Positions 1 through 11,851 of a stretch of DNA of 38,408 nucleotides are shown here, piece after piece. The notes under the pieces are model-generated. The model saw nothing but the letters and a program-made list of their open reading frames with translations. It was not told where the DNA came from and did no database searches. The DNA is from Syncephalis plumigaleata (Eukaryota; Zoopagomycota; Zoopagomycetes; Zoopagales; Piptocephalidaceae): positions 1 to 38,408 of the forward strand of contig JAIXMF010000110.1 of NCBI GenBank assembly GCA_025201365.1. The letters run 5' to 3'. How positions within the stretch are numbered: the first letter of the stretch is position 1; each line of letters starts with the position of its first letter. Made by a program: the position numbers and the translations under genes.

Positions 1-1860
1 GAATATGCCGAAAACTCAGGTGGAAAGGGATGAGGAATACGCACGTCGTCTCCAGGTAAGTAATATACATATACGTGTATACATAGTGTATACTAATAAT
101 CTACCATTATCTAGGATGAGGAATATGGCATAAAGACGGCAACACCACCTGCATCGCTTAATCGAGTATCTTCAGTGACCACTGCATCTACAGCAACACC
201 AGCGACTGATAGCAAAGATCCGTATGCAGGCTTATCGCTAGTTCTTAAATCAGATGTCGATGCCAAATCGTCATCAACCTCTAATGCCTTTGAGCTGGAC
301 TCTAAGTTACGTAAACGAGGTAAGTCTTGATACTGCTATATTGTCACTACTATTACTACTATTTCATATGATACTAATACTATTGCAGTTAATCGACCAT
401 CTCCACAGACATCAGCTCCTAGTCGAGTTGATCCAAATGCATTACGTCAACACGGTATTAGTAGTGTTAGTTCTCAGTTTGAAGATGATGCAGCATGGCT
501 TCCAACATCAACATCATCATCAGTAGATGATACTAAAAAGTCTAACCAGAATCCGGCCAATCTATTTTCATCATTTACCACAACCAATAGCATGAATAAT
601 ACTAACAATAATACAAATGATTACAATGGTCAGAGTCTTGTTATTCGTAATACACCAGTAAATACAACAACTCATATGGTAACAGCATCAACAGCACCGC
701 CACCGTTGCCACCACCACGTAAGATAAATCTACAGGAGGCACTTCCTCAGCCATTAGTACCTACACCTAGTCCTAGTATGGGTCAAGGTAGCGGATTTGT
801 ACCTACACATACACGTCGGCCACCTCCTATTCCATCTTCAACAGGCACAGGAGGATTCTCTTCCGTCAATAGCAATGCCGTTGTTACTACTACTAACAAT
901 AATGGTATACACGGAGGATATCCAGCTGCATATGCTCCAGCTACTAGACCAACTACTAATACAACAATGATGCCATATCAACCTACTACTAGTCAGGCTA
1001 TGATATTAACTCGTGCCCCACCACCACCACCACCACCTTCTTCTCAACTTGCATTATTCAACCCTAATCCATCGACAGGATCCTTTAATCATTACACAGG
1101 ACAGGGTCAAAGTGGAGGTGGTATGGCATTGGGTCTATTGAAACATCGAGCACCACCACCACCACCACCACCTGCATCATCATCTTTGAATTACAACATG
1201 TCTAATAGTAATGGTAATTATCCATCATCAATGTCTGGATTCCTACCACAAACATCAATGTCGACCATGAATATGTCAAGTAGTGTGGAGAACCCATTTG
1301 CTACTCGTAGACCTGCACCGCCTATTCCTCGTGGTGGTGCCAACATATCTACAGCATGGGCACAACCAAGTAAGTAATACGATGATGTTATTATCCTCAT
1401 TTATTTATTCATTTCGTTATTATTATTAGAAACAACACCATTCCCATTACAAACTAGTACGATATCTCGCAATCCTAATGGTGGCATGACAATGAATGTC
1501 ACATCAATTAATACATTTGGTCCTAAACCGCCACCTATGCAAATCATGTCTACTGGTCTGAATCCTGCTTTATCATCAATGCATGGTGGCTATACCAACC
1601 CACTATTTAATAATCAGACATTAAATAATGCTCACACTATGAATCAAATGACAGCTATGGGTGCTGCCTATCCATTCAACAATAACAACAATGGCAACAA
1701 TTCTATGATGAATAACAATATGCCACCACATCCATCGGATCCATATGCAGCACTAAAGCAAGTGCAACCATCTCAGGGAAATACGATGAATTCATTCAAT
1801 CCACACTTTTACCATACTAATCCATCCAACTCCAATTCATCATACCATCCTCATTATTGA
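1..1860 (+). CDS. 3' part of a proline-rich, UIM-like/NPF-containing protein (5' truncated by window edge)
   Basis: Exons read as 2-55, 115-319, 389-1369 and 1430-1860; all three introns have GTAAG donors and TAG/CAG acceptors and the frame stays open through every junction. The protein begins inside the window at a charged stretch (DEEYARRLQ then DEEYG across the first intron) that resembles a ubiquitin-interacting motif. The rest is low complexity: Ser/Thr/Asn-rich, with two runs of seven prolines (near 1018-1040 and 1153-1172), several PPIP/PPLP patches of SH3- or EVH1-ligand type, one NPF tripeptide near 1291 (EH-domain ligand) and DPY motifs. This composition fits an endocytic or actin-linked adaptor tail such as a VHS/GAT or ENTH protein, but the folded domain that would decide it lies upstream. 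AATAAA occurs just after the stop (about 1870) and again near 2033. The exon structure is secure; the function is a guess. Confidence 0.75.
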
Positions 1861-2044
1861 GATGACGCAATAAAGGCACACACACACACACACATGTACA
1901 CACTCTTATTGCTTCATGATTTAGAGTGAATAAAATGATCACAGCATGCTAGTGTGTACACGCTTATAAACTATTTTATCTCTTTTCGTTTCGTTACTCT
2001 GTCCATTCATTCTTTGTTACTCAATAAATACTAGGCATAACAAT

Positions 2045-4302
2045 ATGACATCTATTCGTTCGGCGTATCCTGCTTTGGAGGCAGCAGCTGAGAGACATCC
2101 AAAACACGCTACTACCGTGTATGCGTATGGTACTGCCGGATTTCGTATGTCGTAAGTGACACATCTCTTTGTTGATGATAAAGACTATATGCTTATATCC
2201 ATATCTATCTATGTATATGCTTGTGTGTTATTGGTAATATAGTGCGGATCTACTTGATTCAGTGATATTCCGTGCAGGTGTACTGGCAACATTGCGTTCG
2301 AAAAAGCTTGCCGGTCAATGTATCGGAGTTATGATTACGGCGTCGCATAATCCAGCACGGGTTAGTACACGTTGCATGACGCGTGGGTGTATTCCTCATC
2401 TAGACCTTTGCTAATCTTTTACTACTAGGATAATGGCATTAAACTGGTGGATCCCATGGGTGAGATGCTCGAACAGACTTGGGAGGCTTATGCCACGCAA
2501 CTGGCCAATGCAGCCAATACCGAGGATTTCTTAACGGCCGTTGATCATATTATTCATACGGCACGTATTGATCTTAGTCAGTCGGCGCAAGTAATCTATG
2601 CACGCGACACGCGGTAAGTAGATGGTCGACATCTATGATGCGTGCTATGTATATTCTCTCGATGTCATCATTTAATAATCTATCATGTCTAGTCCAAGTG
2701 GACCCGCTCTAGTGGCAGCATTGATTGATGGTTTGACGGCACTTCAAGTACAACATACCGACTATCAAGTATTGTCGACACCACAATTGCACTATCTCGT
2801 GCGTTGTATTAACACGCGTGACACCAATGATGCTTATGGTGAAGTGAGCGAAGAAGGTTATTACTCGAAACTTGCTCAAGCATTTATTAAACTAGTGGTA
2901 AGTAGTGAACGAGCAAATACGTGTATCTTTTCATTCAATATTCGCTAATGAGTCTCGCTTCATTACAGGAGGGTAAACAACGCTTACCGTCATTCCAAGT
3001 TGACTGTGCCAATGGTGTGGGTGCACCGAAATTACGTGAATTAGCTAGGGTTATCGGTGATAAATATCTTAGTGTATCGGTGGTGAATGACAATATTGAT
3101 GTTGCTGAACAACTCAATTATCAGGTATGATTTCTATTAGTGACATGTCTCGATGATTAGGATCGATTTATTTATTTATTATTATTATCATAGTGCGGTG
3201 CTGATTACGTTAAAGTAAATCAACGTAGTCCACCTAATGTTGAGATGCAACTCAATGAACGCTACGCATCGCTTGACGGTGATGCCGATCGATTGGTATA
3301 CTATTACAAGAGTCAAGGTAGGTGGATTAGCAAATAGGAGATACACAATCAGTAGAGCCATTGTCTAATTATGTACTCGTCTACGATATGCATACGTATA
3401 ATAGATGGCGTATTCCATTTGTTAGATGGTGATAAGATTTCTGGATTGGCCGCCATGTTCTTCAAGGATCTTGTACAAGCGGCGAATCTTGATCATCTTC
3501 AAGTAGGTGTGGTGCAAACTGCCTATGCTAATGGTAGTTCAACCACTTATCTTAAGAATAGTTTGGTATGTGTCATAGGAAGCAGTTTTACTATTATTAT
3601 TATTAATATCATTATTATTTAGAATGTCCCAGTATCTTGTGTGCAGACTGGTGTCAAACATTTGCATCATGAAGCTGAGAAATACGATATTGGCGTTTAC
3701 TTTGAAGCAAATGGTCATGGTACAGTACTATTCAGTCCGGTGGCACTGCATGCCATTCATAATACACAAGGGTAAGCTATTAACGACGAATAATGAATAC
3801 TGTCACAGTTCCTTTATTAATCAAATGAATTATCAATTGAAAACACACTAGAGAACGACCCGCTCAAGTATTGGCCATTGAACAGTTACGCGCTCTTACC
3901 GAATTGATCAATCAAACGGTAGGCGACGCCTTATCTGATCTATTGCTCGTGGAGACCATTCTAGCCCATAAACAATGGACGCCCGCTCAATGGGATCACG
4001 CGTATACCGATCTACCCAGTCGTTTAGTACGTGTGGTAGTGAAGGATCGCGGCGTCTTCAAGACCACTAATGCCGATCAGCAGTTGACATCGCCGCAGAA
4101 TCTACAAGCATTGATTGATGCCACTGTGGCTAAATTCACCCGTGGTAGATCCTTCGTCCGTCCATCGGGCACGGAAGATGTCGTGCGTGTATACGCCGAG
4201 GCAGCTACTCGTCACGAATGCGACGAATTAGCCTTCCGTGTGGCAGGTATCGTATTCGATAATGGTGGCGGTATTGGTGAACGTCCCGCTGAATTCCTCT
4301 AA
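2045..4302 (+). CDS. PCM1: Phosphoacetylglucosamine mutase (AGM1/PCM1/PGM3)
   Basis: Converts GlcNAc-6-phosphate to GlcNAc-1-phosphate in cytosolic UDP-GlcNAc synthesis, the precursor for chitin, N-glycans and GPI anchors. Nine exons: 2045-2151, 2243-2360, 2429-2613, 2693-2897, 2969-3124, 3194-3317, 3405-3565, 3623-3771, 3852-4302; they join in frame to 551 residues, the usual family length. Seen directly: the phosphoserine loop TASHNP (Ser about 70) in exon 2, followed after the intron by [19 protein letters not shown] in exon 5; the metal-binding loop DGDADR (residues about 285-290) in exon 6; DGDKI and [10 protein letters not shown] in exon 7; and the C-terminal phosphate-binding loop [17 protein letters not shown] in exon 9. 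All catalytic signatures are intact. It lies 184 bp after the previous stop; an AATAAA stands about 12 bp before the ATG. Confidence 0.96.
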
Positions 4303-4555
4303 TGGAGAATTCTTCCATTTATCGCTATAATCATTTGGATTAGGCTAGAACCATTCTATGAGATAATAGCTTAGAAAGAACTAGCTAAAAGAAATAATAA
4401 CCCTATTTCGTTGTGTTCATAGAATAAACCTTTTTCCTAATGACGAGTCTTATTACGTGATAAATTGGATATTTACAGATGTAATAATCATTCCTTCTAT
4501 CTCTTGCTCCTATTTTATTTTATTAGCATACTTTACTTGGTGATTCGTTTTCAAC

Positions 4556-4894
4556 ATGTCTACTGCTACTAGTTCTACCACTGATGAATCACGTTATGTG
4601 ATGGCATATGTCGCGCAGAACCAGCGTGTCATTACTTATTGTCGTAGTTGTTTCTCGGCTATATCCGGTAGTGCTGCCGGTATACTTGGTCTAACCGGGC
4701 TTACCGGCTTCTACTTTTACGTGATTACCGCGGCCATCATGTCCGGTCTACTATGGTCTATCAAGACTGGTGGTTGGCCGTTACGCTATTTCCGTTCAAC
4801 GAGCGAAGTCGTATGGGACGGTGTTGTAGGCGGTCTATTCTCCTACGTGCTCTTTTGGACGTTACTCTACGGTATTGTCCACGTATACGATTAG
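4556..4894 (+). CDS. EMC6: ER membrane protein complex subunit 6 (EMC6)
   Basis: Intronless gene for a 112-residue protein. EMC6 is a core membrane subunit of the ER membrane protein complex, which inserts tail-anchored and multi-pass proteins. The sequence shows a short polar N-terminus, the family motif ITYCRSCFSAISGSAAGILG followed by LTGLTGF, then hydrophobic segments at about residues 43-67 and 88-110, ending in the characteristic GGLFSYVLFWTLLYGIVHVY. The length matches family members (about 108-112). The ATG at 4556 is the first in frame. A purine-rich AAGGAG repeat follows the stop, and AATAAAA near 5032 may be the polyadenylation signal. It converges with UTP12, whose stop is 230 bp away on the other strand. 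Confidence 0.95.
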   Translation: MSTATSSTTDESRYVMAYVAQNQRVITYCRSCFSAISGSAAGILGLTGLTGFYFYVITAAIMSGLLWSIKTGGWPLRYFRSTSEVVWDGVVGGLFSYVLFWTLLYGIVHVYD

Positions 4895-5123
4895 AAGGAG
4901 AAGGAGAAGAAGGATACTGTTCATCTTATTAGTTTATCGACCCAGGTATGTGAAGCTACGTCAAATAGAGATATTGCTTCAATGATAATAATAATAATGT
5001 TTCTTATAGGATATGCACCATCTATATTCTATAATAAAAATGTCGGTTTATTGGAATGCGCTTTAATGATAATGATAATAAGAGAGTAGACGTAGTCGTC
5101 TAGTATTAGTGGAAAGGAAACAA

Positions 5124-8100
5124 CTAAACGGTGACAAATTTACGCTTCTTAATCGACGTGTCTTTTTGCTCATCTACCGGTTCCGTATCGTAGAAATCAG
5201 TTTGATGATTGGCCTCCCAATCACGACGAATATGTTGCAAGGCAGCCGAGTTATAACCAAGTATATCCTATATGAAATAGATAGATACAAATAGTGTTTC
5301 GTTTAATAATTACATAATAGTAACAATAGCTACATGCTTAATAGCTAGTATCATCTACTTACTCGTTGTTTACGCAATCCAGTTCGTAAGTGTTCACGAA
5401 TAGAGTCAAGCATAGTACGCATTAATCGATTGGACACGATAGGTGCATGGAAGGTTCGTAGAATAAAGAAGAGTACGCGACAAGTTAGTGCCGTATTCCA
5501 TTCCTATTATAGTAGTTATTATCGTAATAATAGACAATAGACAATTAGCAATCTAGTCTAGTCTAGCAATAATCATTCGTAGTTAATCTTACCTTACGAG
5601 CCCATATATCGAGATAGGTCATAAGTGATAGGATCTTCTCGAATGGCAATACAAGCAAAGCCTCATCCAGATCACTTGGTCGAATTCTTTCAATAGTACG
5701 TAATACATATCGATCAGCGGAAATGTCACCCATGGCCAACAGGATTGGATTTCGAGGTGGTGGTGGAGGATTAAGATTCTTACTTAGCATCTAATAATAA
5801 TAATAATAAATATACTATTGCTATCCTCTAGTTGATTTCCTCTCCTCTCCTCTCCTCCTCTTCTTCTTCTAATATATTTACCTCTTCATATGCTTGTGTG
5901 GTAGCTTTATCTTCATCGGCCAGTTCTATTGCCTCCAATACTCGTTCGCCCGCTTTCAATGTCTCCATAGTTTGTTTGCCGGCAGTCTCCACTTCATCCT
6001 CCCCTTCTCCCGGTGTCGTACCATTAATGTTCGTTTTTTGTAGGGCATCTGTTAGCGTTGTCTCATAGGCTTCATCCATTTCTCGTTCGCGTTCCTCCTC
6101 TAAAAACAGCTAATATAACGGGTTAATATGATGTTGACTATGACAGCTGTTTCAATATATATGTATATGTATATATATAAATATCACCTACCTGTTCATC
6201 TGTACGTGTCCACACACGAATGGATCGATCCTGAGAGCCGGAACAAATAAAGGTGCCGTGCTTAGCGATGGCCAATGACCAAACCTCGCCATGATGTCCC
6301 TCTAGACGCATGATATTCTCAAACTGTTCCGATTCATTATATCTCGTTGTTAATCGACAGTATCATCTATTAAACTATTATCACTTGACTACGCTTACCT
6401 TATCACCATCCCAGTATTTAATGGCGTGATCCTTACTAGCTGTGAAAAAGTAATGTGTGCCGTGTACAAATTGAACTTGCATGATACTTTCTTGATGTGC
6501 AAATATCGACTTGTGACAATCACCGAAATCTAAACCCCATAGTTTTACATTCTTATCGGCGGAACATGTCACCAGTATATTACTATCACTTGATATGTCC
6601 ATCGACAATACCGGTAACTATTAAACATGATATAGAATTCGTATTAATGACTGAAATAACCATATAATGGCGAAATATGTGATCACTTACCTTGTGTCCG
6701 TAAAGTGATAAAAAGAATTTAAGCGTATCATGGTAGAACACTTTAACGGTGGCATCTAATAGGGCTACAGCCACTAATCGTTGATCCGGGCTATAGCGTA
6801 CACATAGCACATCATCGGACATCTTCAACGTGCGCATGAGTGTTAAAGTAACTCGTGAAGGACCCTAATCATATACACACACATGTACATATATATGTAT
6901 ATCAGATGAGCTATTCAATTAACATGATCAATGCGTATAACTACTTACATCATCCACGGCTACTCGATCGAAATCCCAAAATTTAACCGTTTTATCGGCA
7001 CTACCCGTGACAATGCCCTTCTTATCGGGACGCATGGACATCGACCATACAGCACCTTCGTGTGCTTCAATCGATGTCAATAGGGTTGACGAGGCAATGT
7101 CATACAGTTCTAGTTGACCAGTTTTAGTGCCTATCAATACCTAGAAATACCGCAATAGAATCAATATCTAAGCATTATATACATTTGTATGATTAATCTG
7201 AATAATGACTTACATGCTTGTTATTGGGAAGGAATAGACTGCATAATGCGTAGCCACAGTCCATTGAACGGATACATGAACCGCTATGAATATTCCATAT
7301 CTTAAGCATATCTAATTTATAAACAATATTAGAATAAATGTATTCATCATCATTCATATTACTTACTATTTGAGGCCGAACATAGCAAATCATCATCGGA
7401 ACTCAGGGATAGTGTGCGTATATCCGATCGATGTCCTTGCATATCTGTTGTAAACAATTTCGATGGAGTGGGTGTGGGCACAGTCTTGTCTTTTGAAGGA
7501 TAAGGTACGCTATAAACTTCGAGCATATTGTTGTTAAGCGACACTAGTATCTAATCAATGATGCACATAAATAATAGATAAGCATTCATGTGTAAACTAA
7601 TAAACTATCAACTAATATAATTACCTGACTAGTGGTGACACGAGCTGAATCCTTAGCAGGCGAGAAATCGGCCGATCTAATCTTGGCCGGTGCATGAATC
7701 ATTTGATAGGCTGAAATACGATCCGATGCAGTTACTTGTTGCTCGGTTGCTTCCGCATTGCCGGTATCTTCAGCATCATTGGCCTGTCCTTTCTTGCGCT
7801 GCTTCTCTCGATGACGCTTGGCTCGACGTTGCTGTTTCTTTTGTATTTCCTCCTCAGTACGAATACGGAATACCTCGATTACTTTATCCGCCGATTGACA
7901 AAGCAGGAATTTGCCATTAGAATGGAACTGCAGGGTAATGGCACGTTCTCTACTTTGACGCTGAATAGCTCCGTAAAATTGAATAACTTTAGTTTCCTAC
8001 AAATGTATATATATATATATACATATATTAGTTATATGTATATAGATAAATAGTTAGTAATTCATTAGCTTACCGCATCTTTCTCCATAATCATGTTATC

Positions 8101-8843
8101 CCGTTCTAGTAGTTCTCGATCAAGTTGCCATGCCTTTAATTCGGCATCCACACTCGCTGTCACCATAAGCATCGTTTCCTCGTTAATGTCCATTGACCAT
8201 ATTTCATTACGATGTGCCACATGAGTCTCCATACAATGCTGCGTCGTTAGATCCCATAGCTTCATTAGTGTATCCTTACTGGTGGACACGAGATAGCCAT
8301 CACGACCAATGGATAGGAATTTAACAGATGTAATCATATCACGATGACCATTCAGGCGATACAAGCCTACTTCGCCCACTACATCCCATACGATGAGATT
8401 CGTGTCACGTGCGCCCGATACCAATCTATTTCCCTGCTTGTCAAAGGAAAGAGCGGATACAGCACTTTTATGTCCGTTGAAGGTGACCGTAGACTGATGC
8501 GTGGTTATATTCCATAGACGAATAGCACCATCCGAGTAACTATAATACGTGTATATCGTGTAAGACAAACGAGTTCTCTACTATTCACGCATTATCCAAT
8601 AGCTTACCCTACAGCAAAATGCTGACCATCAGGACTACGCGCGATACACGATACCTGTGCCTTGTTATCGCTATCGTGCCAGCGTCCTACTTGCACGCCT
8701 TTTTTAAGATCCCATACGATCACGTCTTCAAGCGCCGGTGCTATTGCAAGCTTGCCGCTAGCATCGTACACGGTGTTACTCTGTCCGCTGGCAATAACGC
8801 CAAAGGAACTCGTTTGCTCGTAGCGTAAATAAGCTTTAACCAT
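5124..8843 (-). CDS. UTP12: U3 snoRNA-associated WD40 protein UTP12 (DIP2/WDR3)
   Basis: Nucleolar SSU-processome subunit (UTP-B) needed for 18S rRNA processing. Thirteen exons in minus order: 8843-8608, 8539-8074, 7996-7625, 7550-7367, 7311-7214, 7140-6949, 6864-6691, 6617-6399, 6323-6192, 6109-5882, 5790-5593, 5503-5363, 5267-5124. They join in frame to 927 residues (human WDR3 is 943). It starts [17 protein letters not shown], as family members do, and carries many WD repeats (IVWD, IRLWN, LMKLWD, VKFWD, VKLWG, IKYWD, IRVW). A basic linker ([19 protein letters not shown]) sits after the first propeller. The C-terminal Utp12 domain holds [16 protein letters not shown] and ends in a basic KKRK tail. 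All 12 introns have GT-AG ends. Its ATG is 137 bp from that of LCP5 on the opposite strand. Confidence 0.96.
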
Positions 8844-8980
8844 AACGACGAATAATAATAATACTAGGTGTAGTTGTGTCTTACAAATGGATATTAAGTG
8901 TGAAGGAAAAAAGGAACTACGAGTATTTTTTTCTTTTTTTTTCTTAACTTTTCAGTTTTTTATTACATTTCTTTTTTATA
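8844..8980. promoter_or_regulatory. Shared divergent promoter of UTP12 and LCP5
   Basis: This 137-bp gap separates the start codons of two head-to-head SSU-processome genes, so it must hold both 5' UTRs and both core promoters. It is AT-rich with a marked homopolymer tract (T-rich on the plus strand at about 8928-8950), typical of a nucleosome-depleted bidirectional promoter. I see no exact PAC (GCGATGAG) or other named ribosome-biogenesis element. The shared-regulation reading is inference from spacing and function. Confidence 0.6.
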
Positions 8981-10585
8981 ATGGCGAACACTGCCATTAC
9001 TACTAGTAAGTTGTTCAACTAGCTGTTGTGTATATATAGCACAGTAACAATAACAATAATAATGAATGGATTTATAGATGACCATGAGCGGTTCAACGCT
9101 CTTGTTGGTGAAATTGGTCAACAAGCAGACGGTATAAAGAAACAGATTGCGGAACTTCGAAAACGGTAACTAACAATAAAGCGACATTAAACGATGTACA
9201 GTCTATTCTAACCAGTATACTATTAGCGTGGTGGATGGCGAGCTATCAACCGAGAATGGTGTCAGTCTACTTGATGTGAAATACCGTAAGTGAATATAGC
9301 AAACAAGTATGTTGGTTGTAGTTAACGCCATAATAATGATGCATGTCGAGATAGATGTTCTACTGCAGTATATCACGCAATTAGTGCATGTTGTTGGTCA
9401 GAAACTACACGGACAAACGTTGCAGGATAGTCCAGCGATCGATGGATTGATTCGCGATCGAATTATATTGGAAAAGTTGAAGCCTATTGAACAAAAGCTT
9501 AAATATCAATTGGATAAATTAATTCGAGCAGCTAGTCTTGGTGCATCGGCATCCAATGACGCGGATAATGGTAAGTGGCATATCTATGCATATACACGTA
9601 TAATGATAATAACGTATAATGTTGCTACTAGTTAACCCGTATAGTTTCAAACCAAATCCACAACAATTGGTGGGTGCCAATGATGATAAAGAATCAGGTG
9701 AGTGGAATTGAACATGTAGAATGAAATGAACTGGCATTAATCAAAATGATATGCGTGTATGCTAGGCAATGCCGATGAAGACGACAATGAAGGTTCGCAA
9801 TTGTACCGAGCTCCTCGTCTTGCTCCTGTTCATTACGATGAAGGAACAGGTAAGTAATAGTAGTGGTAGTAGTTGCTTTAACAAATAAGCACATGAATTG
9901 ATCATTTGATGGATGAGCATAGATGCCAAGGAGAAACGCAAGAAACACGAGGAGCGTCTATTGGAGAAGGCGGCTAAATCGCGTCTAATCCAGGATTTGG
10001 TGGCCGAATACGACGATAGACCCGAGCGAATGGGTGTTGAAGGTGGTGCACGTGATGGATACGGCGGTGATGACGCGCTAGAGAAACGAGAACGAGAGCG
10101 TACTCGCTACGAAGAGGAGAACTTTACGAGATTGTCATTGTCGAAGCAAGAGGCACGTCGTATGCGTGATGGTGGTCTACACCGATTTACCAATGAATTC
10201 AAGGTGAGTTATACACTTGTCAATCACTGTGTAAACATATGTTAATTAACTAATGCTCGTAATAGAATCTTAACGATTTCTCCAATTTGGCCGGTATTAA
10301 TGCTGTCGAGCGTGATGATCGTCAGCGACACAGCTTACTTGGTCGTAAAGAACGTCGTCATGATGAACGTCATAACACCACTAATGTAGGTTATTAATGC
10401 ACTCAAAACATACTATTAGTGCTACTATAACGTATAATCCTTCTAACGATGTGTACACCAACTAGACTGAATCTAAGAAACGTCGAGGTGTCGATGCGGT
10501 GGTTGAAGATGAACATATTGGCTCTGGCTCGGGTGCCTTCCAACGTAGCAGGAAACATGAAAGTCGACGCAAACGTCGTAAATAA
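8981..10585 (+). CDS. LCP5: LCP5/neuroguidin (Sas10/Utp3/C1D family), SSU-processome protein
   Basis: Nucleolar U3-associated factor for 18S rRNA maturation. Nine exons: 8981-9005, 9078-9165, 9227-9285, 9355-9570, 9632-9697, 9766-9849, 9923-10203, 10266-10385, 10466-10585; they join in frame to 352 residues, close to human neuroguidin (315) and yeast Lcp5 (357). The N-terminal half has the Sas10/C1D-type region: GVSLLDVKY, then LLQYITQLVHVVGQKL and LEKLKPIEQKLKYQLDKLI. Next come the family signatures NPYSFKPNPQQL and YRAPRLAPVHYDE, and a basic coiled-coil-like C-terminus with RESR/RRKRRK-like clusters. The first exon encodes only eight residues plus one base. It converges with the NDUFAF3-like gene, leaving 163 bp between stops. 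Confidence 0.93.
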
Positions 10586-10748
10586 ACGCACCATGCCCAA
10601 TGGCTATTGACATGTATAAGAAGTAATGACGCGCGTACACATGATAATTAGAGAATAAACACTTGAAGAAGAAGAAGATAATCAATACCACATCTATTTA
10701 TACATATGCCACGTATCATGCCTATTTATTGATTAGATTCATTGTATT

Positions 10749-11438
10749 TTATACGGTCTTGGGCAGTAGCATTGCCATGACGTCACGTCCCTCCTCCGCT
10801 AGAATATTAAATGTCATACTTGCTTGATCTGTACTAAGATGCTCCACGCTAACACCAAGTTCCTTAAGGGCATTCTGACTACTTGGCGTGATGTTACGTA
10901 GTTGTCGGCCAGTTCCCAGGACTAGTAACTCGGGACGTGGTTCGACCGCCCTAATAACGCGTAACACTTGTTCACTCCACGTAGCAACGTCGAGCGTCGT
11001 GTCACTTGTTAGGTCGAGCTGCCAATTCCACGCCTCACCCGACGCGACAATTAATGGACCGGCCACGGTTATCTTTTGGCTAGCATCACCGTGTTTCCAT
11101 AGGATAAATCCCTGATCAAGTGCCTTGCCAATAATAATCTCTGGTGGTGGCGTGTCGCCAAGCATATTCTGAAAGGGCGAACCGTGTTCTTGTCGCAATG
11201 GTGTAGTCAAAGTACTCATGTTACATTGCCGTGAAAGCGACAAACAGCGGTTGCCGGCAATAGCGGTAGTGGCAATAGTGGTAGGTCGTGAAGTTATTGA
11301 ACGGGAACCGTACACGCCACGACACAACGGATAACGGTTAGCGAACGCATCTACTAATGATACAAGTCGCACCGAACGAGTGACACGACGTAGAAGACTA
11401 TAACGTAACGTAGTAACCATACTATAGACGAGATACAT
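10749..11438 (-). CDS. NDUFAF3: NDUFAF3-like mitochondrial complex I assembly factor (Mth938/DUF498 domain)
   Basis: Intronless, 229 residues. The N-terminal 60 or so residues are Arg/Ser/Thr-rich and almost free of acidic residues (RYSLLRRVTRSVRLV), as expected of a mitochondrial presequence. The C-terminal 130 residues match the Mth938-like fold: PEIIIGKALDQGFILWK, a central region with WNW, then PELLVLGTGRQLRNITPS, and SMTFNILAEEGRDVMAMLLP, which corresponds to the conserved TFNxLxxEGR block. NDUFAF3 works with NDUFAF4 in building the Q module of complex I. The first ATG is at 11438; a second in-frame ATG at 11420 also precedes the presequence and could be the start. Its presence suggests that the organism retains respiratory complex I. 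Confidence 0.88.
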   Translation of the reverse strand: MYLVYSMVTTLRYSLLRRVTRSVRLVSLVDAFANRYPLCRGVYGSRSITSRPTTIATTAIAGNRCLSLSRQCNMSTLTTPLRQEHGSPFQNMLGDTPPPEIIIGKALDQGFILWKHGDASQKITVAGPLIVASGEAWNWQLDLTSDTTLDVATWSEQVLRVIRAVEPRPELLVLGTGRQLRNITPSSQNALKELGVSVEHLSTDQASMTFNILAEEGRDVMAMLLPKTV

Positions 11439-11698
11439 GCACGGAAAGGAGAGAAGAAGAGAATGAGTAAATTATGGATACGTTGTCATCAATGGAATTT
11501 GTAAAAAAAAATGACTAACAAAAATCGTCATTGCATATCCAATCTATATGACTTGAATGGTTATACTATTTCATTCTTTTCTTTTATGCTAGATATTAAA
11601 CAGATATGAATAAGCAGTTCATAATGACGTGATATTGTATTACTCTTCATATCATTTATTATTACAAGTCTTCCTTAATCGAATAGATTATAGATGGC
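11439..11698. other. Intergenic DNA between NDUFAF3-like gene and LINE
   Basis: AT-rich and without a supportable reading frame. It is continuous, across the LINE, with the intergenic DNA starting at 19921; before insertion the two formed a single spacer. It probably holds the promoter of the NDUFAF3-like gene. A purine-rich stretch (GGAAAGGAGAGAAGAAGAG) lies directly upstream of that ATG. Confidence 0.5.
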
Positions 11699-11714
11699 AG
11701 TAAATAAATATAAT
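11699..11714. repeat. Target site duplication of the LINE, left copy (3' end side)
   Basis: The 16 bases AGTAAATAAATATAAT are repeated exactly at 19905-19920. The neighbouring bases differ (C before this copy, T before the other), so the duplication is 16 bp. This copy abuts the element's A-rich tail. Confidence 0.93.
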
Positions 11715-11828
11715 TTTTTTTTTATTTTTTTATTTTTAAAAGCAAGTGGGCCGCTGCTGTTAATAATTAAATGAATAAAGTTAACTGCATTCTCAAATTA
11801 TTGTGTAAAAATGATTCGAGTTAGGCCG

Positions 11829-11844
11829 CCACGTCTTTACGTGG
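11829..11844 (-). other. 3' UTR hairpin of the LINE
   Basis: CCACGT, a four-base loop, then ACGTGG form a perfect 6-bp stem 7 nt beyond the ORF2 stop on the sense strand, in a GC-rich patch (GGCCGCC...GGGCCGGCC). Some LINEs need a 3' hairpin for recognition by their reverse transcriptase; that role here is inference. Confidence 0.5.
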
Positions 11845-11851
11845 GCCGGCC

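Noticed and set aside
5832-6068. Plus-strand Ser-rich frame opposite UTP12
   Set aside because: Antisense to an acidic exon of UTP12 and the TCC/TCT repeat in its intron.
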